64,000 nucleotides of DNA from the NCBI GenBank assembly GCA_937944445.1, contig CALDYP010000023.1:62001-126000 (forward strand), given 5' to 3'. Every line of letters begins with the position of its first letter. Position 1 is the stretch's first letter. The DNA is from an uncultured Anaerolineae bacterium (lineage in GTDB: Bacteria > Chloroflexota > Anaerolineae > Aggregatilineales > Phototrophicaceae). Both the position numbers and the translations under genes were made by a program. Shown here piece by piece: positions 44,062 to 52,288 of the stretch. Below the pieces are notes generated by a model. It had not been told where the DNA came from. It ran no database searches and saw nothing but the letters and a program-made list of their open reading frames with translations.

Positions 44062-44925
44062 CTACGCGCGCTCGATGAGCGGCAGCAACTCACGCAGTAC
44101 CTTCAACAGCATGTCGGTTGCCAGCGGCTTGCCCACGAACAAATCGGCCCCTTGCTGCATCGCCTGCCCCGCTGTGTAGCCGGCGGTCGTCGTCGTGATG
44201 ACCACGACAGGCACGCGACGCGGCTTCGCTTTCTCACGTAAGTAGCGGATCAAATCTACACCGTCGCCCACATCGAACAGCAGTTCAGTGATGAGCGCAT
44301 CGGGCAAGGCGCGGTCAATCTCGGCGATGGCGTCGCCGATGCTGTTGACGATCGTCACACGGAAACCGCTTTGACGCGCACAGAAGCCGATGACCCGACT
44401 GGCTTCCAAGTTTTGATCCACAACCAGCACCTTCTGGCCGCTAGCGATGCGTTCAATGCCTTCCAATTCTGCTTGCCCGAAGCGCGTTCGCTCGTCTGAC
44501 AGAGGCTGCACCACAAAGTTCACTTGCAGCTCAAACCGACCGAGGCTGACCATGTCGCCGTGGCGCAAGCGATGCTCCACCATCGGCTCGGCGCGTTTAC
44601 CATTGATAAACGTGCCATTGGCGCTTGCCAAATCACACAAAGTGAGCCGATTGTTGGCAGCCGTCATCTTCACATGGCGGCGCGAGACGCCCTTCTGCTG
44701 CGCGCCATAGTCGGTCAAATCGACATCCGGCATGAAGTCGGCGCTGGCGTCTGCTCGACCGATGATGAACTGGCGCTCTGACGGCGCTGTGATAATGTAA
44801 GGTGTCCCCACCACTCGGAACTCGATTACCCACGGGACGATTTCATCCTTGTCGAAATCGCGCGGCGACGCAGTCTGCGCCTTGCGTTCGTCTAAGCGGT
44901 GGGTATGGTGTGGGTTGGATGTCAT
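44062..44925 (-). CDS. FHA domain fused to a degenerate receiver domain
   Basis: A 287-residue cytosolic signalling protein. The FHA domain (about 40-140) has the phosphothreonine-binding residues: GR at 56-57, SRRH at 81-84 and NGTFINGK at 103-110. The receiver domain (about 165-287) keeps T244 and K266 (VITTTT, VGKPL), but the phospho-acceptor position is E214 (LITELLF) and the acidic pair is reduced to one Asp (VLVVDQN). It should therefore not be phosphorylated in the usual way; Glu often mimics the active state. It is separated from the neighbours by long spacers. Confidence 0.85.
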   Translation of the reverse strand: MTSNPHHTHRLDERKAQTASPRDFDKDEIVPWVIEFRVVGTPYIITAPSERQFIIGRADASADFMPDVDLTDYGAQQKGVSRRHVKMTAANNRLTLCDLASANGTFINGKRAEPMVEHRLRHGDMVSLGRFELQVNFVVQPLSDERTRFGQAELEGIERIASGQKVLVVDQNLEASRVIGFCARQSGFRVTIVNSIGDAIAEIDRALPDALITELLFDVGDGVDLIRYLREKAKPRRVPVVVITTTTAGYTAGQAMQQGADLFVGKPLATDMLLKVLRELLPLIERA

Positions 44926-45004
44926 GAGGCTATCACTTTTACCTTATTTCATTCCCACTACGACTGTACCACAGTTCTAAGGCGTTTTTGTAAGCGATTT
45001 GGCA

Positions 45005-45033
45005 ACGCAAACGGGATGCACTTGGCATCCCGT
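45005..45033 (-). terminator. Terminator after the acyl-CoA dehydrogenase gene
   Basis: A 9-bp hairpin on the minus strand (ACGGGATGC/GCATCCCGT, loop CAAGT), followed by a short T-containing tail (TTGCGTT). The tail is weak, so efficiency is uncertain. Confidence 0.5.
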
Positions 45034-45057
45034 CGCATGGTGCCTTGTTTGTCGTCG

Positions 45058-46233
45058 TTACTTCTTGCTGAACAGCTCGCGCACGACGATGTTCTTGAGG
45101 ATTTCGCTGGTTCCCTCGTAAATCTGGAACACCTTCACATCGCGCATCAACTTCTCAACTGGATATTCCTTCATGTAGCCGTAACCACCAAACACCTGCA
45201 CCGCTTCGACTGCGGCTTTCATGGCGCTGTCGGACGCGAAGACTTTGGCCGTCGCGCTCAAGCGTGGGTTGGGCTGCCCCATCTCGACGATCCACGCGCT
45301 CTGCCACGTCAGCAAGCGCGCCGCTTCGTAGTTAATGGCCATTTCAGCGATCTTGTGCGCCACCGCCTGATGCTGATAGATCGGCACGCCGAACGTTTCG
45401 CGCTCTTTGGCGTACTTGATGCTCTCGTCCATGCAGCGCCGCAGCAGGCCCACCGCTGCCGCCGCCACACCGGGGCGGCTGTAGTCGAACACCTTCATCG
45501 CCGTCAAGAAGCCGCTGCCCTCCGGGCCGAGGCGGTTCTCTTCTGGCACTTCAACGTTTTCAAAGGTGATCTGGGCGGTGTCGCTGGCGCGCTGGCCGAG
45601 CTTGTCAAACTTCTTGCTGATGCTCACGCCCGGCGTGTCGCGGTCGACGATGAAGCAGCTGATGCCCTTGTGGCCCGCGCTGGGATCCGTCTTAGCGAAC
45701 ACGGTGAAGAAATTGGCATAGCTGGCGTTTGTGATGAACGTCTTGCTGCCGTTGAGGATGTACTTGGGGCCTTGCTTCTCAGCGCGCGTTTCCATGCCCA
45801 CCACGTTCGACCCCGCCGCCGGCTCGGTCACACAGTAGCTGACCAATTCACCTTTGTCGATCAAACGCTCACCCAACCAGTAGGCTTTTTGCTGCTCTGT
45901 GCCTGCGATGATGATCGGCAGATCGCCCAAGCCGTTCGTGCTCACGCTCGTGCTGATGCCCGTGCAGCCGTAGCCCATCTCTTCCGCCACGATCACCTCG
46001 TCTAGCAAGCTCGCGCCCATGCCGCCGTATTCCTCCGGCACGTTCATGTTGGCAAGGCCAACCTCGCGGGCTTTGTCGAAGATGTCGCGCGGGAAGATCG
46101 CGTGCTCATCGTAGTGCGCCGCCACCGGGATGATCTCCTTCGCGGTGAACTCGCGCGCCATCTTTTGCAGCATGAGCTGTTCTTCAGTCAGTTGAAGCGA
46201 CAACCCGGGAACACTTTGGACTGCGGAAACCAT
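45058..46233 (-). CDS. Acyl-CoA dehydrogenase
   Basis: FAD enzyme catalysing the first step of beta-oxidation (alpha,beta-dehydrogenation of acyl-CoA). YCVTEPAAGSNVVGMETRAE and the catalytic-region QIYEGTSEILKNIV (Glu as base) are diagnostic, as are RPGVAAAAVGLLRRCMDES and VQVFGGYGYMKEYP. Length 391 and this layout fit short/medium-chain or butyryl-CoA dehydrogenases. No partner electron-transfer genes are adjacent. A TATACT -10 lies upstream. Confidence 0.93.
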   Translation of the reverse strand: MVSAVQSVPGLSLQLTEEQLMLQKMAREFTAKEIIPVAAHYDEHAIFPRDIFDKAREVGLANMNVPEEYGGMGASLLDEVIVAEEMGYGCTGISTSVSTNGLGDLPIIIAGTEQQKAYWLGERLIDKGELVSYCVTEPAAGSNVVGMETRAEKQGPKYILNGSKTFITNASYANFFTVFAKTDPSAGHKGISCFIVDRDTPGVSISKKFDKLGQRASDTAQITFENVEVPEENRLGPEGSGFLTAMKVFDYSRPGVAAAAVGLLRRCMDESIKYAKERETFGVPIYQHQAVAHKIAEMAINYEAARLLTWQSAWIVEMGQPNPRLSATAKVFASDSAMKAAVEAVQVFGGYGYMKEYPVEKLMRDVKVFQIYEGTSEILKNIVVRELFSKK

Positions 46234-46284
46234 ATCTCAATTCTCCATCGAACTTAAACGACTAATTTAACTGCAATTTGATTA

Positions 46285-46290
46285 AGTATA
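46285..46290 (-). promoter_or_regulatory. -10 box of the acyl-CoA dehydrogenase gene
   Basis: TATACT on the minus strand, 51 nt before the ATG; no clear -35. The AT-rich 5' leader lies below it. Confidence 0.45.
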
Positions 46291-46334
46291 GCATGAGTTA
46301 GCCAGAAGCACACAAGGGTTTTGCGGTAACTGTG

Positions 46335-46600
46335 GGATGCGGCCTGCCGCGTCAAAAATTAACACAGAACGAAGCCGACACAGCGCAGTAGGGACGCGGC
46401 CTGCCGCGTCCGTGGGAGGCCCTAGCTACGCGCACAGCGACGCGGCCTGCCGCGTCCGTGGGAGGCCTCATCCGCCAATCCCCTCCGCCTGTGGAAGAGA
46501 GGGCTTGCCGTGCCCGTGGGAACAGAAAAACGGACAGGGCAGGCCCTGTCCCTACGATGGATGATACGTCTGCAGGGGCCTTCACCGTGGGCGTATCTTC
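46335..46600 (+). repeat. Mosaic of GC-rich palindromic repeats (copy A)
   Basis: Non-coding stretch with three copies of the palindrome GCGGCCTGCCGC, the outer two flanked by GTGGGAGGC. A second palindrome, GGACAGGGCAGGCCCTGTCC, follows, and then TGCAGGGGCC-TTCACCGTGGGCGTATCTTC. The same modules recur in the same order in copy B (56810-56918) with small changes. Looks like a REP/BIME-type extragenic element family. No open frame in it is credible. Confidence 0.8.
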
Positions 46601-46694
46601 GGCCCGTCATCTCTTACCCTGCATCTAATTTTTAAAAAGCGTCAGTAAGCGCGTGCTTGATCGCGCGGTGTCTCAATCTTTTCTGTCGTTGAGT

Positions 46695-47027
46695 TTAACT
46701 CTCTGTGTCCTCGGCAAACTCCACATTGACGCTAGCGATGCGCACCGGTTTGCGATCTACGAAGATTTTAGACAGCGCCCGATCGAACTTGTCGCCGAGG
46801 ATGACCTGCCGCGCGAGCTGTTTGCCGACCTCTTCAAGGCTGTCGTACACGCTGACGATCAAGGGCGTCTCAGCGCTCGTTCGCCAAAATACTACTACCT
46901 TTGACTCCAGCAGTTTCTGCAAAGAAGGCCGCCCTGTGTAGTCGTTCTGGCCCCACTGGCGTTCATGGTTCTGCACCATTTCGATGAACTGGCTGGTGTT
47001 GACTTTGAGCGACTCAGGCTTTTTCAT
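46695..47027 (-). CDS. Small protein of unknown function
   Basis: A 110-residue soluble protein with a compact mixed alpha/beta pattern (FIEMVQNHERQWGQNDYTG, a VVVFWRTS strand, LARQVILGDKFDRAL helix). I recognise no family. The ATG after GAGGAGG is chosen over one 22 codons upstream. It lies directly below an alpha/beta hydrolase (16-nt gap), so the two are probably co-transcribed. Confidence 0.6.
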   Translation of the reverse strand: MKKPESLKVNTSQFIEMVQNHERQWGQNDYTGRPSLQKLLESKVVVFWRTSAETPLIVSVYDSLEEVGKQLARQVILGDKFDRALSKIFVDRKPVRIASVNVEFAEDTES

Positions 47028-47043
47028 CTTAAGGAGACCTCCT

Positions 47044-47826
47044 CTATTCGGATTCGTCGGATGCAGACGTGATGTCGTCGAGCAGCGCAACAATGGCCGT
47101 CACGATCTGCGTCGTCTGTTCCTCATGGCTGATCGTCGCCTGATTGTCGCCGGCTTGTTCCCCATAATAGCCGAATTGGGCGTGGTTGCCGCCCTCGATG
47201 GGGACAAAGCGCGTGTTCTGCGGCAGATCCTTCGAGCTGTTGCGAACATCTTCAGCGCGCGCGAGGCCGTCATTCGTCCCGTAGATCGACACCACCCGTA
47301 AATCGCTGCGTTCTCTCAGCGCATCGTTGGCCGGGAAAGACGCCATGATGACCAGTCCGCGCACGGTCGGGTTGTTCTGCGCGTAGAGCGCTGCCGCCAC
47401 GCCGCCCAGCGAATGGCCGCCCACCGCCCACGTCTCCACATCAGGGAAGTCGGCCAGCACTTGATCCGCCGCGCCCACCCCGAAAAACGCGAGGTTCAGC
47501 GGGGCGTAGACAATCGCCGCCAGATAACCTTGCTCAGCAATGGCGCGCGCTAGCGGCGCATAAGCCTCCGCCACCACGCGCCCGCCCGGATACAGCACAA
47601 TCCCCGTCTGCGGCACGCCGATCGTCGGCACAAAGCTGATGTAGCCGTTAGCGCGGTTGACAGCCACGGTCGAGCTGCTTTGCAGCGCTGCTTCAGCCTG
47701 CGGCATGATCGGGTTCGTCGTGTTCGCCCACACCACAAAGCTAACGGCGACAATTAACGCTGAGATGAGAATTACCCCCAGCGAACGTTTCCACGTCGGT
47801 TTAGGCAAACGCATCAACATACCCAC
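47044..47826 (-). CDS. Membrane-anchored alpha/beta hydrolase
   Basis: A 260-residue protein with one N-terminal transmembrane helix (about 14-33), so the catalytic part is outside. The nucleophile is S139 in VGGHSLGG; Asp is in SIYGTNDG and His in EGGNHAQFG. VLYPGGR before the first helix suits an Abhydrolase_5-type esterase or lipase. The GTG overlaps the stop of the flavoprotein gene above by 1 nt; ATGs at 47820 and 47814 are alternatives. Substrate unknown. Confidence 0.82.
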   Translation of the reverse strand: MGMLMRLPKPTWKRSLGVILISALIVAVSFVVWANTTNPIMPQAEAALQSSSTVAVNRANGYISFVPTIGVPQTGIVLYPGGRVVAEAYAPLARAIAEQGYLAAIVYAPLNLAFFGVGAADQVLADFPDVETWAVGGHSLGGVAAALYAQNNPTVRGLVIMASFPANDALRERSDLRVVSIYGTNDGLARAEDVRNSSKDLPQNTRFVPIEGGNHAQFGYYGEQAGDNQATISHEEQTTQIVTAIVALLDDITSASDESE

Positions 47827-48815
47827 TACTTCAACAAGTCAAGCGCGGCTTGGCCTGCTGCGCGCCCGCTCATATAAGCGCCCTCGACGCGCCCCTGCCC
47901 GCCGAACGCATCCCCAGCGAACACCAGCGGCAAGCCTTGCGCCGTCAAGCAGTCAAACGGGTGCGTCGTCAACGGGACGCTGTAACGCCACTTCTTGAGC
48001 TGCTCCTCCACGATCGCTGCATCAGGAGCGAGATACTGCTTCAGTTCGTCCCTCAAAAACGCGAGGGTGTTCTCATCAGGGTCATCGTAGTGAGCGCGGC
48101 TGTAGCTGGACTCGACGTGCAGGGTGATGATGCGCTGCTCAGAAATGCCTTTGCGCTGGTTGTCCGCTACCCAGTAGACCACTTTATTGAGGTTCTGGAT
48201 AGCCCCCGGCTCTGGTAGGTTGACGTCCCCATCTATTACAAACAAGCCACACAAACATGGCCCATACTCGATGTGCTCTAAAGCCGCCCGGTCATCAGGG
48301 TGCAGGTCTACGCTGCCTTCCATCAGCAGTTTGAGCGACTGCGGAACCGGCGGCGTAAGAATCAACACCCCCGCAGTCAGCAGCCCCTCATCCCCATAGC
48401 GCACGATCCAGCGGTGGCTGTCATAGCGCACAGAGAGCGCCTGCGCATTCAAGCGAACGTTCAGCCCCTCCGCGAGGTGATGTGTCAGCGCGTTCATCCC
48501 ACCAACCGAGACATAGCGCGGGTGGCCGTCGTTGACAGTGTGCTTCAGGCTGCCATCGCTCCAGCCATGCCCCCACACACGGACGCGCCCCTGCACCAGC
48601 CACTCATCCACTACCTGCTGAAAAACCTCCGTCCGCGCGGTGAAGAACTGCGCACCGTGATCGGCAAGGCCGTTTTGTATGCGCCGCGTTGCCATTCGCC
48701 CGCCAACGCTGCGCCCTTTGTCCATCAACAACACTCTTTTTCCCGCTGCTTGCAGCACTCGTCCCGCTGATAAGCCGCTCAACCCAGCGCCGATAATCAG
48801 CACTTCTGCGTCCAT
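47826..48815 (-). CDS. FAD-dependent amine oxidase/renalase-like protein
   Basis: A 329-residue flavoprotein. The N-terminal dinucleotide-binding fold VLIIGAGLSGLSAGRVLQAAGKRVLLMDKGRSVGGRMAT is followed by HGAQFFTA and PRYVSVGGMNALTHHLAEGL, and it ends with LVFAGDAFGGQGRVEGAYMSGRAAG, the FAD-contact motif. Size and motifs match renalase-like oxidases found in bacteria. Start at MDAEVL with GGCGGA-type RBS. Operon with the hydrolase below. Confidence 0.85.
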   Translation of the reverse strand: MDAEVLIIGAGLSGLSAGRVLQAAGKRVLLMDKGRSVGGRMATRRIQNGLADHGAQFFTARTEVFQQVVDEWLVQGRVRVWGHGWSDGSLKHTVNDGHPRYVSVGGMNALTHHLAEGLNVRLNAQALSVRYDSHRWIVRYGDEGLLTAGVLILTPPVPQSLKLLMEGSVDLHPDDRAALEHIEYGPCLCGLFVIDGDVNLPEPGAIQNLNKVVYWVADNQRKGISEQRIITLHVESSYSRAHYDDPDENTLAFLRDELKQYLAPDAAIVEEQLKKWRYSVPLTTHPFDCLTAQGLPLVFAGDAFGGQGRVEGAYMSGRAAGQAALDLLK

Positions 48816-48905
48816 GTATCCGCCTCTCATGCGCGCTCAATCTGTGGCAATCATACCTCAAAGCGCAGGCCGCTTACACTGCCAACGCGGATGTAATACG
48901 AAGGC

Positions 48906-49910
48906 TTAGGCTCGGGTCATCTGAGCGGCAAACTCCAACTCGGCATAACGACGTTTGTAGCTGGTCGGCGGCGTAGGCGGGAACTGGCGATAGTAGCGCA
49001 CGATGTTCTCCAGCGCTTGCGCCAGCGGTGTGTAAGTGATGCCGTAGCGCTCTTTGCTGTAGGTGTTGTCGAGGACGCTCATCCAGCGGTCGCTAAACGG
49101 TGAGCAGTCCGGCAGGAAGCCGGCTGCCTCCAATTGGCTGTATTTCGCCCACACGAGCTGCGGCATGGGGCGGCCTTTGATCTCCGCTAGCAGCGCGAGA
49201 AACTCCGACAAGCTGAGTGTCTCATCATGGCACAGGTTGATCGCATCGCCCTTGCCTTCACCGGTCATGACAAGCATCTCGATCGCGTTCACTACGTCAG
49301 CCTGATAGACGTGCCGCAAGGGCAAATCTGGCGTCTCTGGCACGAGCAGCGGCCCGCCGTCCTTGATGCGCAAGTAGTATTGGTAGAGCCGCTTCATTGG
49401 GTCGCGCTCGCTGTTGACCATCGGCAGCCTCAGCCGCGTGCACGGGAAGTCCGGCTGTGCGATGAACACGTCTTCAACGCCGCGCTTGTCCATGCCATAG
49501 GACCATTCCTCATAGGCGTATGTTCCGACTTTTGGCGCGGGCGTCAGTCGTCCCTCGTAATCCGTCTCTTTGAACGGGCGCTCCAAGCCCTCGCGCACGA
49601 GATACACCTGCCCGCTGCTGATGACGATGTAATGCCCGACTTGGCCGCGCAGCAGTTCCGTAATCATGCTGGCCTCAGCGCTGCGATACATCACAAAGTC
49701 GATCACGACGTCAAACGTTTTGGCCAGCAGCGCACGCTTCATCTGTTGGCCATTGGTACGATCCGCCCTCAGGCGCGGCAGATCTGCGGGCAGATCATCA
49801 GGCGATTTGCCGCGGTTGAGCAGCGTTACAGCGTGACCCGCCTCAATCAACCGACGTGTCGTGAAATAACCTACATTTCGCGTTCCGCCAATAATCAATA
49901 TTTTTTTCAT
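48906..49910 (-). CDS. NAD-dependent epimerase/dehydratase family protein
   Basis: A 334-residue short-chain dehydrogenase/reductase of the extended type. N-terminal Rossmann motif KILIIGGTRNVGYFTTRRLIEAG, NRG after strand 2 (NADP preference possible), ISSGQVYLVR in place of the usual catalytic Ser-Thr region, and a YAYEEWSYGMDKR segment with the Y-x3-K-like part. LRHVYQADVVNAIEML follows. Substrate not readable; chloroplast-type RNA-binding epimerase-like proteins (CSP41) share this form. Confidence 0.82.
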   Translation of the reverse strand: MKKILIIGGTRNVGYFTTRRLIEAGHAVTLLNRGKSPDDLPADLPRLRADRTNGQQMKRALLAKTFDVVIDFVMYRSAEASMITELLRGQVGHYIVISSGQVYLVREGLERPFKETDYEGRLTPAPKVGTYAYEEWSYGMDKRGVEDVFIAQPDFPCTRLRLPMVNSERDPMKRLYQYYLRIKDGGPLLVPETPDLPLRHVYQADVVNAIEMLVMTGEGKGDAINLCHDETLSLSEFLALLAEIKGRPMPQLVWAKYSQLEAAGFLPDCSPFSDRWMSVLDNTYSKERYGITYTPLAQALENIVRYYRQFPPTPPTSYKRRYAELEFAAQMTRA

Positions 49911-50013
49911 AGTGACGCAAGTCCCTTTGCGCAAGCTTTGCTTACTTCCATCATACTGGAAACACCCCACTACAGCCTAGCGCCATGATTACTGCGCTAC
50001 ACAGCAAGTCATG

Positions 50014-50019
50014 TATACT
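50014..50019 (+). promoter_or_regulatory. Candidate -10 box upstream of the protease gene
   Basis: TATACT, 35 nt before the ATG, with no good -35. The downstream AGGGGGCAGGGTGT supplies the ribosome-binding site. Confidence 0.35.
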
Positions 50020-50054
50020 CATAAAAGGTTCATCCAGCACAGGGGGCAGGGTGT

Positions 50055-51272
50055 ATGTCGTTCTTCAACCAGTTGATCGAAGCTCAGCGGCGCTTCCAAT
50101 TAGAGCTGCTGGCCAAAGCCAACGTTGTTGGCGTCGGCATCGGCTATAAAACCGACAACGGCGTTCAAACTGATCAGTTGGCCATCGTGGCGTTGGTCGA
50201 TCAAAAGAAACCTGAGATCGCGCTGCACGAGAGCGACCGCATCCCGCCCGAGCTGCAAGGCATCAAGACCGACGTCGTGGAAGTGGGCACAGTGCGCGCC
50301 CAGAACTTTGGCCCGCGCGACCGTTGGCGGCCGGTCGTCCCGCCCGGCGTGAGCATCGGCCATTACCGCGTCTCGGCCGGCACGCTCGGCGCAGTCGTGC
50401 GCGACCGGCTCACGGGGCAGTACCTGCTGCTGTCGAACAACCACGTGCTGGCCAACTGCAACGATGCCCAGACTGGTGATGTCATCTTGCAGCCGGGCGC
50501 GACGGATCACGGCATCAACCCCTCAGACGTCGTCGCCCGCTTGGAGCGCTTTACGCCGCTGCGCTTCATCGGTGATCCTATCGTCGAAACGCCGCCCCCC
50601 ACGCCTCAGCCCCCTGCGCCAACGCCGGACCCGCTGCCGCATGACCCCGTGACGCCACCCCCAGTCGTCACGCCGCCGCCCCCCGTGCCCAACCCGCCGC
50701 TGACTGGCCCCAGCCAGCCCAGCACAGGCACAGGGTGCAGCTTGGCCGGCCTGCTCATCGCGTTGGGCACAGCGCTCGCCAACGCCAATCGCCCGCCCGA
50801 AACCGCCCAAGCGCAGAACGTCATCGTGCCGCCCTCGCCGGTCTACGCCACGAGCGTTCAAGCGCAGCAGGCCATCCCTGAAAACCACGTCGACTGCGCC
50901 GTCGCCCGCCCGCTGAACATCAGCAGCTTCAGCGATGAGGTGCGCTACATTGGCCGCATCACCGGCACGCGCCCGCCCTCGTTAGGGATGCGCGTCCGCA
51001 AGGTTGGGCGCACCACCGACTACACTGAAGGGACGATCACCACCGTCAACACGACGATCGACGTGGGCTATAACACGCCCTTCGGCCCGAAAAACGCCCG
51101 CTTCGTCGGGCAGGTGATGACCACGGGCATGAGTCAAGGTGGGGACAGCGGCTCGCTGGTGGTAGCGTTCGACGCGCCGCTTGCAGTGGGGCTGCTGTTT
51201 GCGGGCAGCGGCGTCGTGAGCCTCTTCACGCCGATCGACCGCGTGCTCGATTCGCTCAGCGTGATGTTCTAG
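50055..51272 (+). CDS. Trypsin-fold serine protease with proline-rich insert, no signal peptide
   Basis: A 405-residue protein with an intact chymotrypsin-type triad: H130 in LLSNNHVLAN, D280 in NHVDCAVA and S365 in GGDSGS. Between His and Asp sits a 50-residue proline-rich spacer (179-227; runs such as PPPTPQPPAPTPDP) and then a hydrophobic segment CSLAGLLIALGTALANA (228-244). An N-terminal domain (1-85, GVGIGYKT, IVALVDQKK) precedes the catalytic part, and no signal peptide is seen. The role is unknown; it may be a self-processing or membrane-touching protease. Confidence 0.8.
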   Translation: MSFFNQLIEAQRRFQLELLAKANVVGVGIGYKTDNGVQTDQLAIVALVDQKKPEIALHESDRIPPELQGIKTDVVEVGTVRAQNFGPRDRWRPVVPPGVSIGHYRVSAGTLGAVVRDRLTGQYLLLSNNHVLANCNDAQTGDVILQPGATDHGINPSDVVARLERFTPLRFIGDPIVETPPPTPQPPAPTPDPLPHDPVTPPPVVTPPPPVPNPPLTGPSQPSTGTGCSLAGLLIALGTALANANRPPETAQAQNVIVPPSPVYATSVQAQQAIPENHVDCAVARPLNISSFSDEVRYIGRITGTRPPSLGMRVRKVGRTTDYTEGTITTVNTTIDVGYNTPFGPKNARFVGQVMTTGMSQGGDSGSLVVAFDAPLAVGLLFAGSGVVSLFTPIDRVLDSLSVMF

Positions 51273-52288
51273 CGTTCAGGGTTGAGCGCTGCCAGCAGTT
51301 CAAGGGCGCGGCTGTGCTGCGGGTTGAGCGCAAGCGCTTCCTGCACCGCTGCCAGCGCCTGCTCCGGCTGATTCAGCGTCTGCCACGTCTCAGCGAGGCG
51401 CAGCCACGCCTGCGTTGCCCGCTTGAGGTCGCCCTGTGCAGCGTTCTCGCGGGCGATCTGCGCCTGCAGGTCGGTCAGAGTGGGGTTGAGGCGCACCGCG
51501 TTGTCCCACTCGTGCAGCATGCGCTTGAGGCTGCCCTGTGCGCGGTGCAGCTCAGCGAGGCGCAGGTGCGTTTCAACCGCCTTCTCGTCCTGTTTAGCGC
51601 GGCGATACAAGCGCGCCAGCGCCTCCAGCGGTTTGGGGTCACTTGGGGCCAGCTCAACCGCCCGCAGCGTCAGCGCCAGCTCTTCCTCCAGCGATGGGCG
51701 CGGGGCGGCGGCGTCCGCCTCGCCGTTGAAGCGCGTCATCGTCAGTTCGATCCCGTCCGTCAGCCAGCTTTCGACTGCGTCGGCAGCCCGTTCGACCATC
51801 TGCCGCGCGGTGATCTGATCATCGCCGATGAACGGTTGCAGCACATAGTCCTTAGGCTGCATCCGCCCGGGCGGGCGACCGATGCCGAAGCGCACACGGG
51901 CGAAGCTATCGCTGCCGGCGTGCAGCAGGATGTTACGCACGCCGTTCTGGCCGCCGTGACCGCCCTGCCGCCGCACCTTGAGCGCCCCCAGCGGCGTATC
52001 AAGGTCGTCGTGGATGACGATCAAGCGTTCCAGCGGGATCTTGTAGAAGTCGAGCAGCGCGCGGACGGCCTCACCGCTCAGGTTCATGTAAGTCTGCGGC
52101 TTGGCCAGCACGACCGGCTTGCCTTTGATCTGACCGCTGAACACAATCGCCTTGCGCTCTTTGTTCCCCGCGCCGAGCTGGTGGCGCGTCACCAGCTCAT
52201 CGACCACCCAAAAGCCCACGTTGTGGCGCGTTTTCTCGTACTCTCGCCCGGGGTTGCCCAGCCCGACGACTAGAAACTTATCGCTCAT
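51269..52288 (-). CDS. pth: Peptidyl-tRNA hydrolase with C-terminal TPR extension
   Basis: Residues 1-190 are a complete Pth, which frees tRNA from stalled peptidyl-tRNA. VVGLGNPGREYEKTRHNVGFWVVDEL contains the catalytic H22; KPQTYMNLSGEAV, IHDDLDTPLGALKVRRQGGHGGQNGVRNI and FGIGRPPGRM follow. Residues 200-339 add TPR-like helical pairs (LARLYRRAKQDEKAVETHLRLAEL, WLRLAETWQTLNQPEQALAAVQEALALNPQHSR). Start at MSDKFL, GAGGG upstream. It overlaps the phosphodiesterase gene above by 11 nt. Confidence 0.93.
   Translation of the reverse strand: MSDKFLVVGLGNPGREYEKTRHNVGFWVVDELVTRHQLGAGNKERKAIVFSGQIKGKPVVLAKPQTYMNLSGEAVRALLDFYKIPLERLIVIHDDLDTPLGALKVRRQGGHGGQNGVRNILLHAGSDSFARVRFGIGRPPGRMQPKDYVLQPFIGDDQITARQMVERAADAVESWLTDGIELTMTRFNGEADAAAPRPSLEEELALTLRAVELAPSDPKPLEALARLYRRAKQDEKAVETHLRLAELHRAQGSLKRMLHEWDNAVRLNPTLTDLQAQIARENAAQGDLKRATQAWLRLAETWQTLNQPEQALAAVQEALALNPQHSRALELLAALNPER

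Noticed and set aside
44899-46005. Plus-strand frame of 368 codons opposite the acyl-CoA dehydrogenase
   Set aside because: Shadow frame without motifs; the opposite strand encodes a full enzyme.
46335-46600. CRISPR-like array
   Set aside because: Repeats are palindromic and unevenly spaced without unique spacers of equal length, and no cas gene is near.
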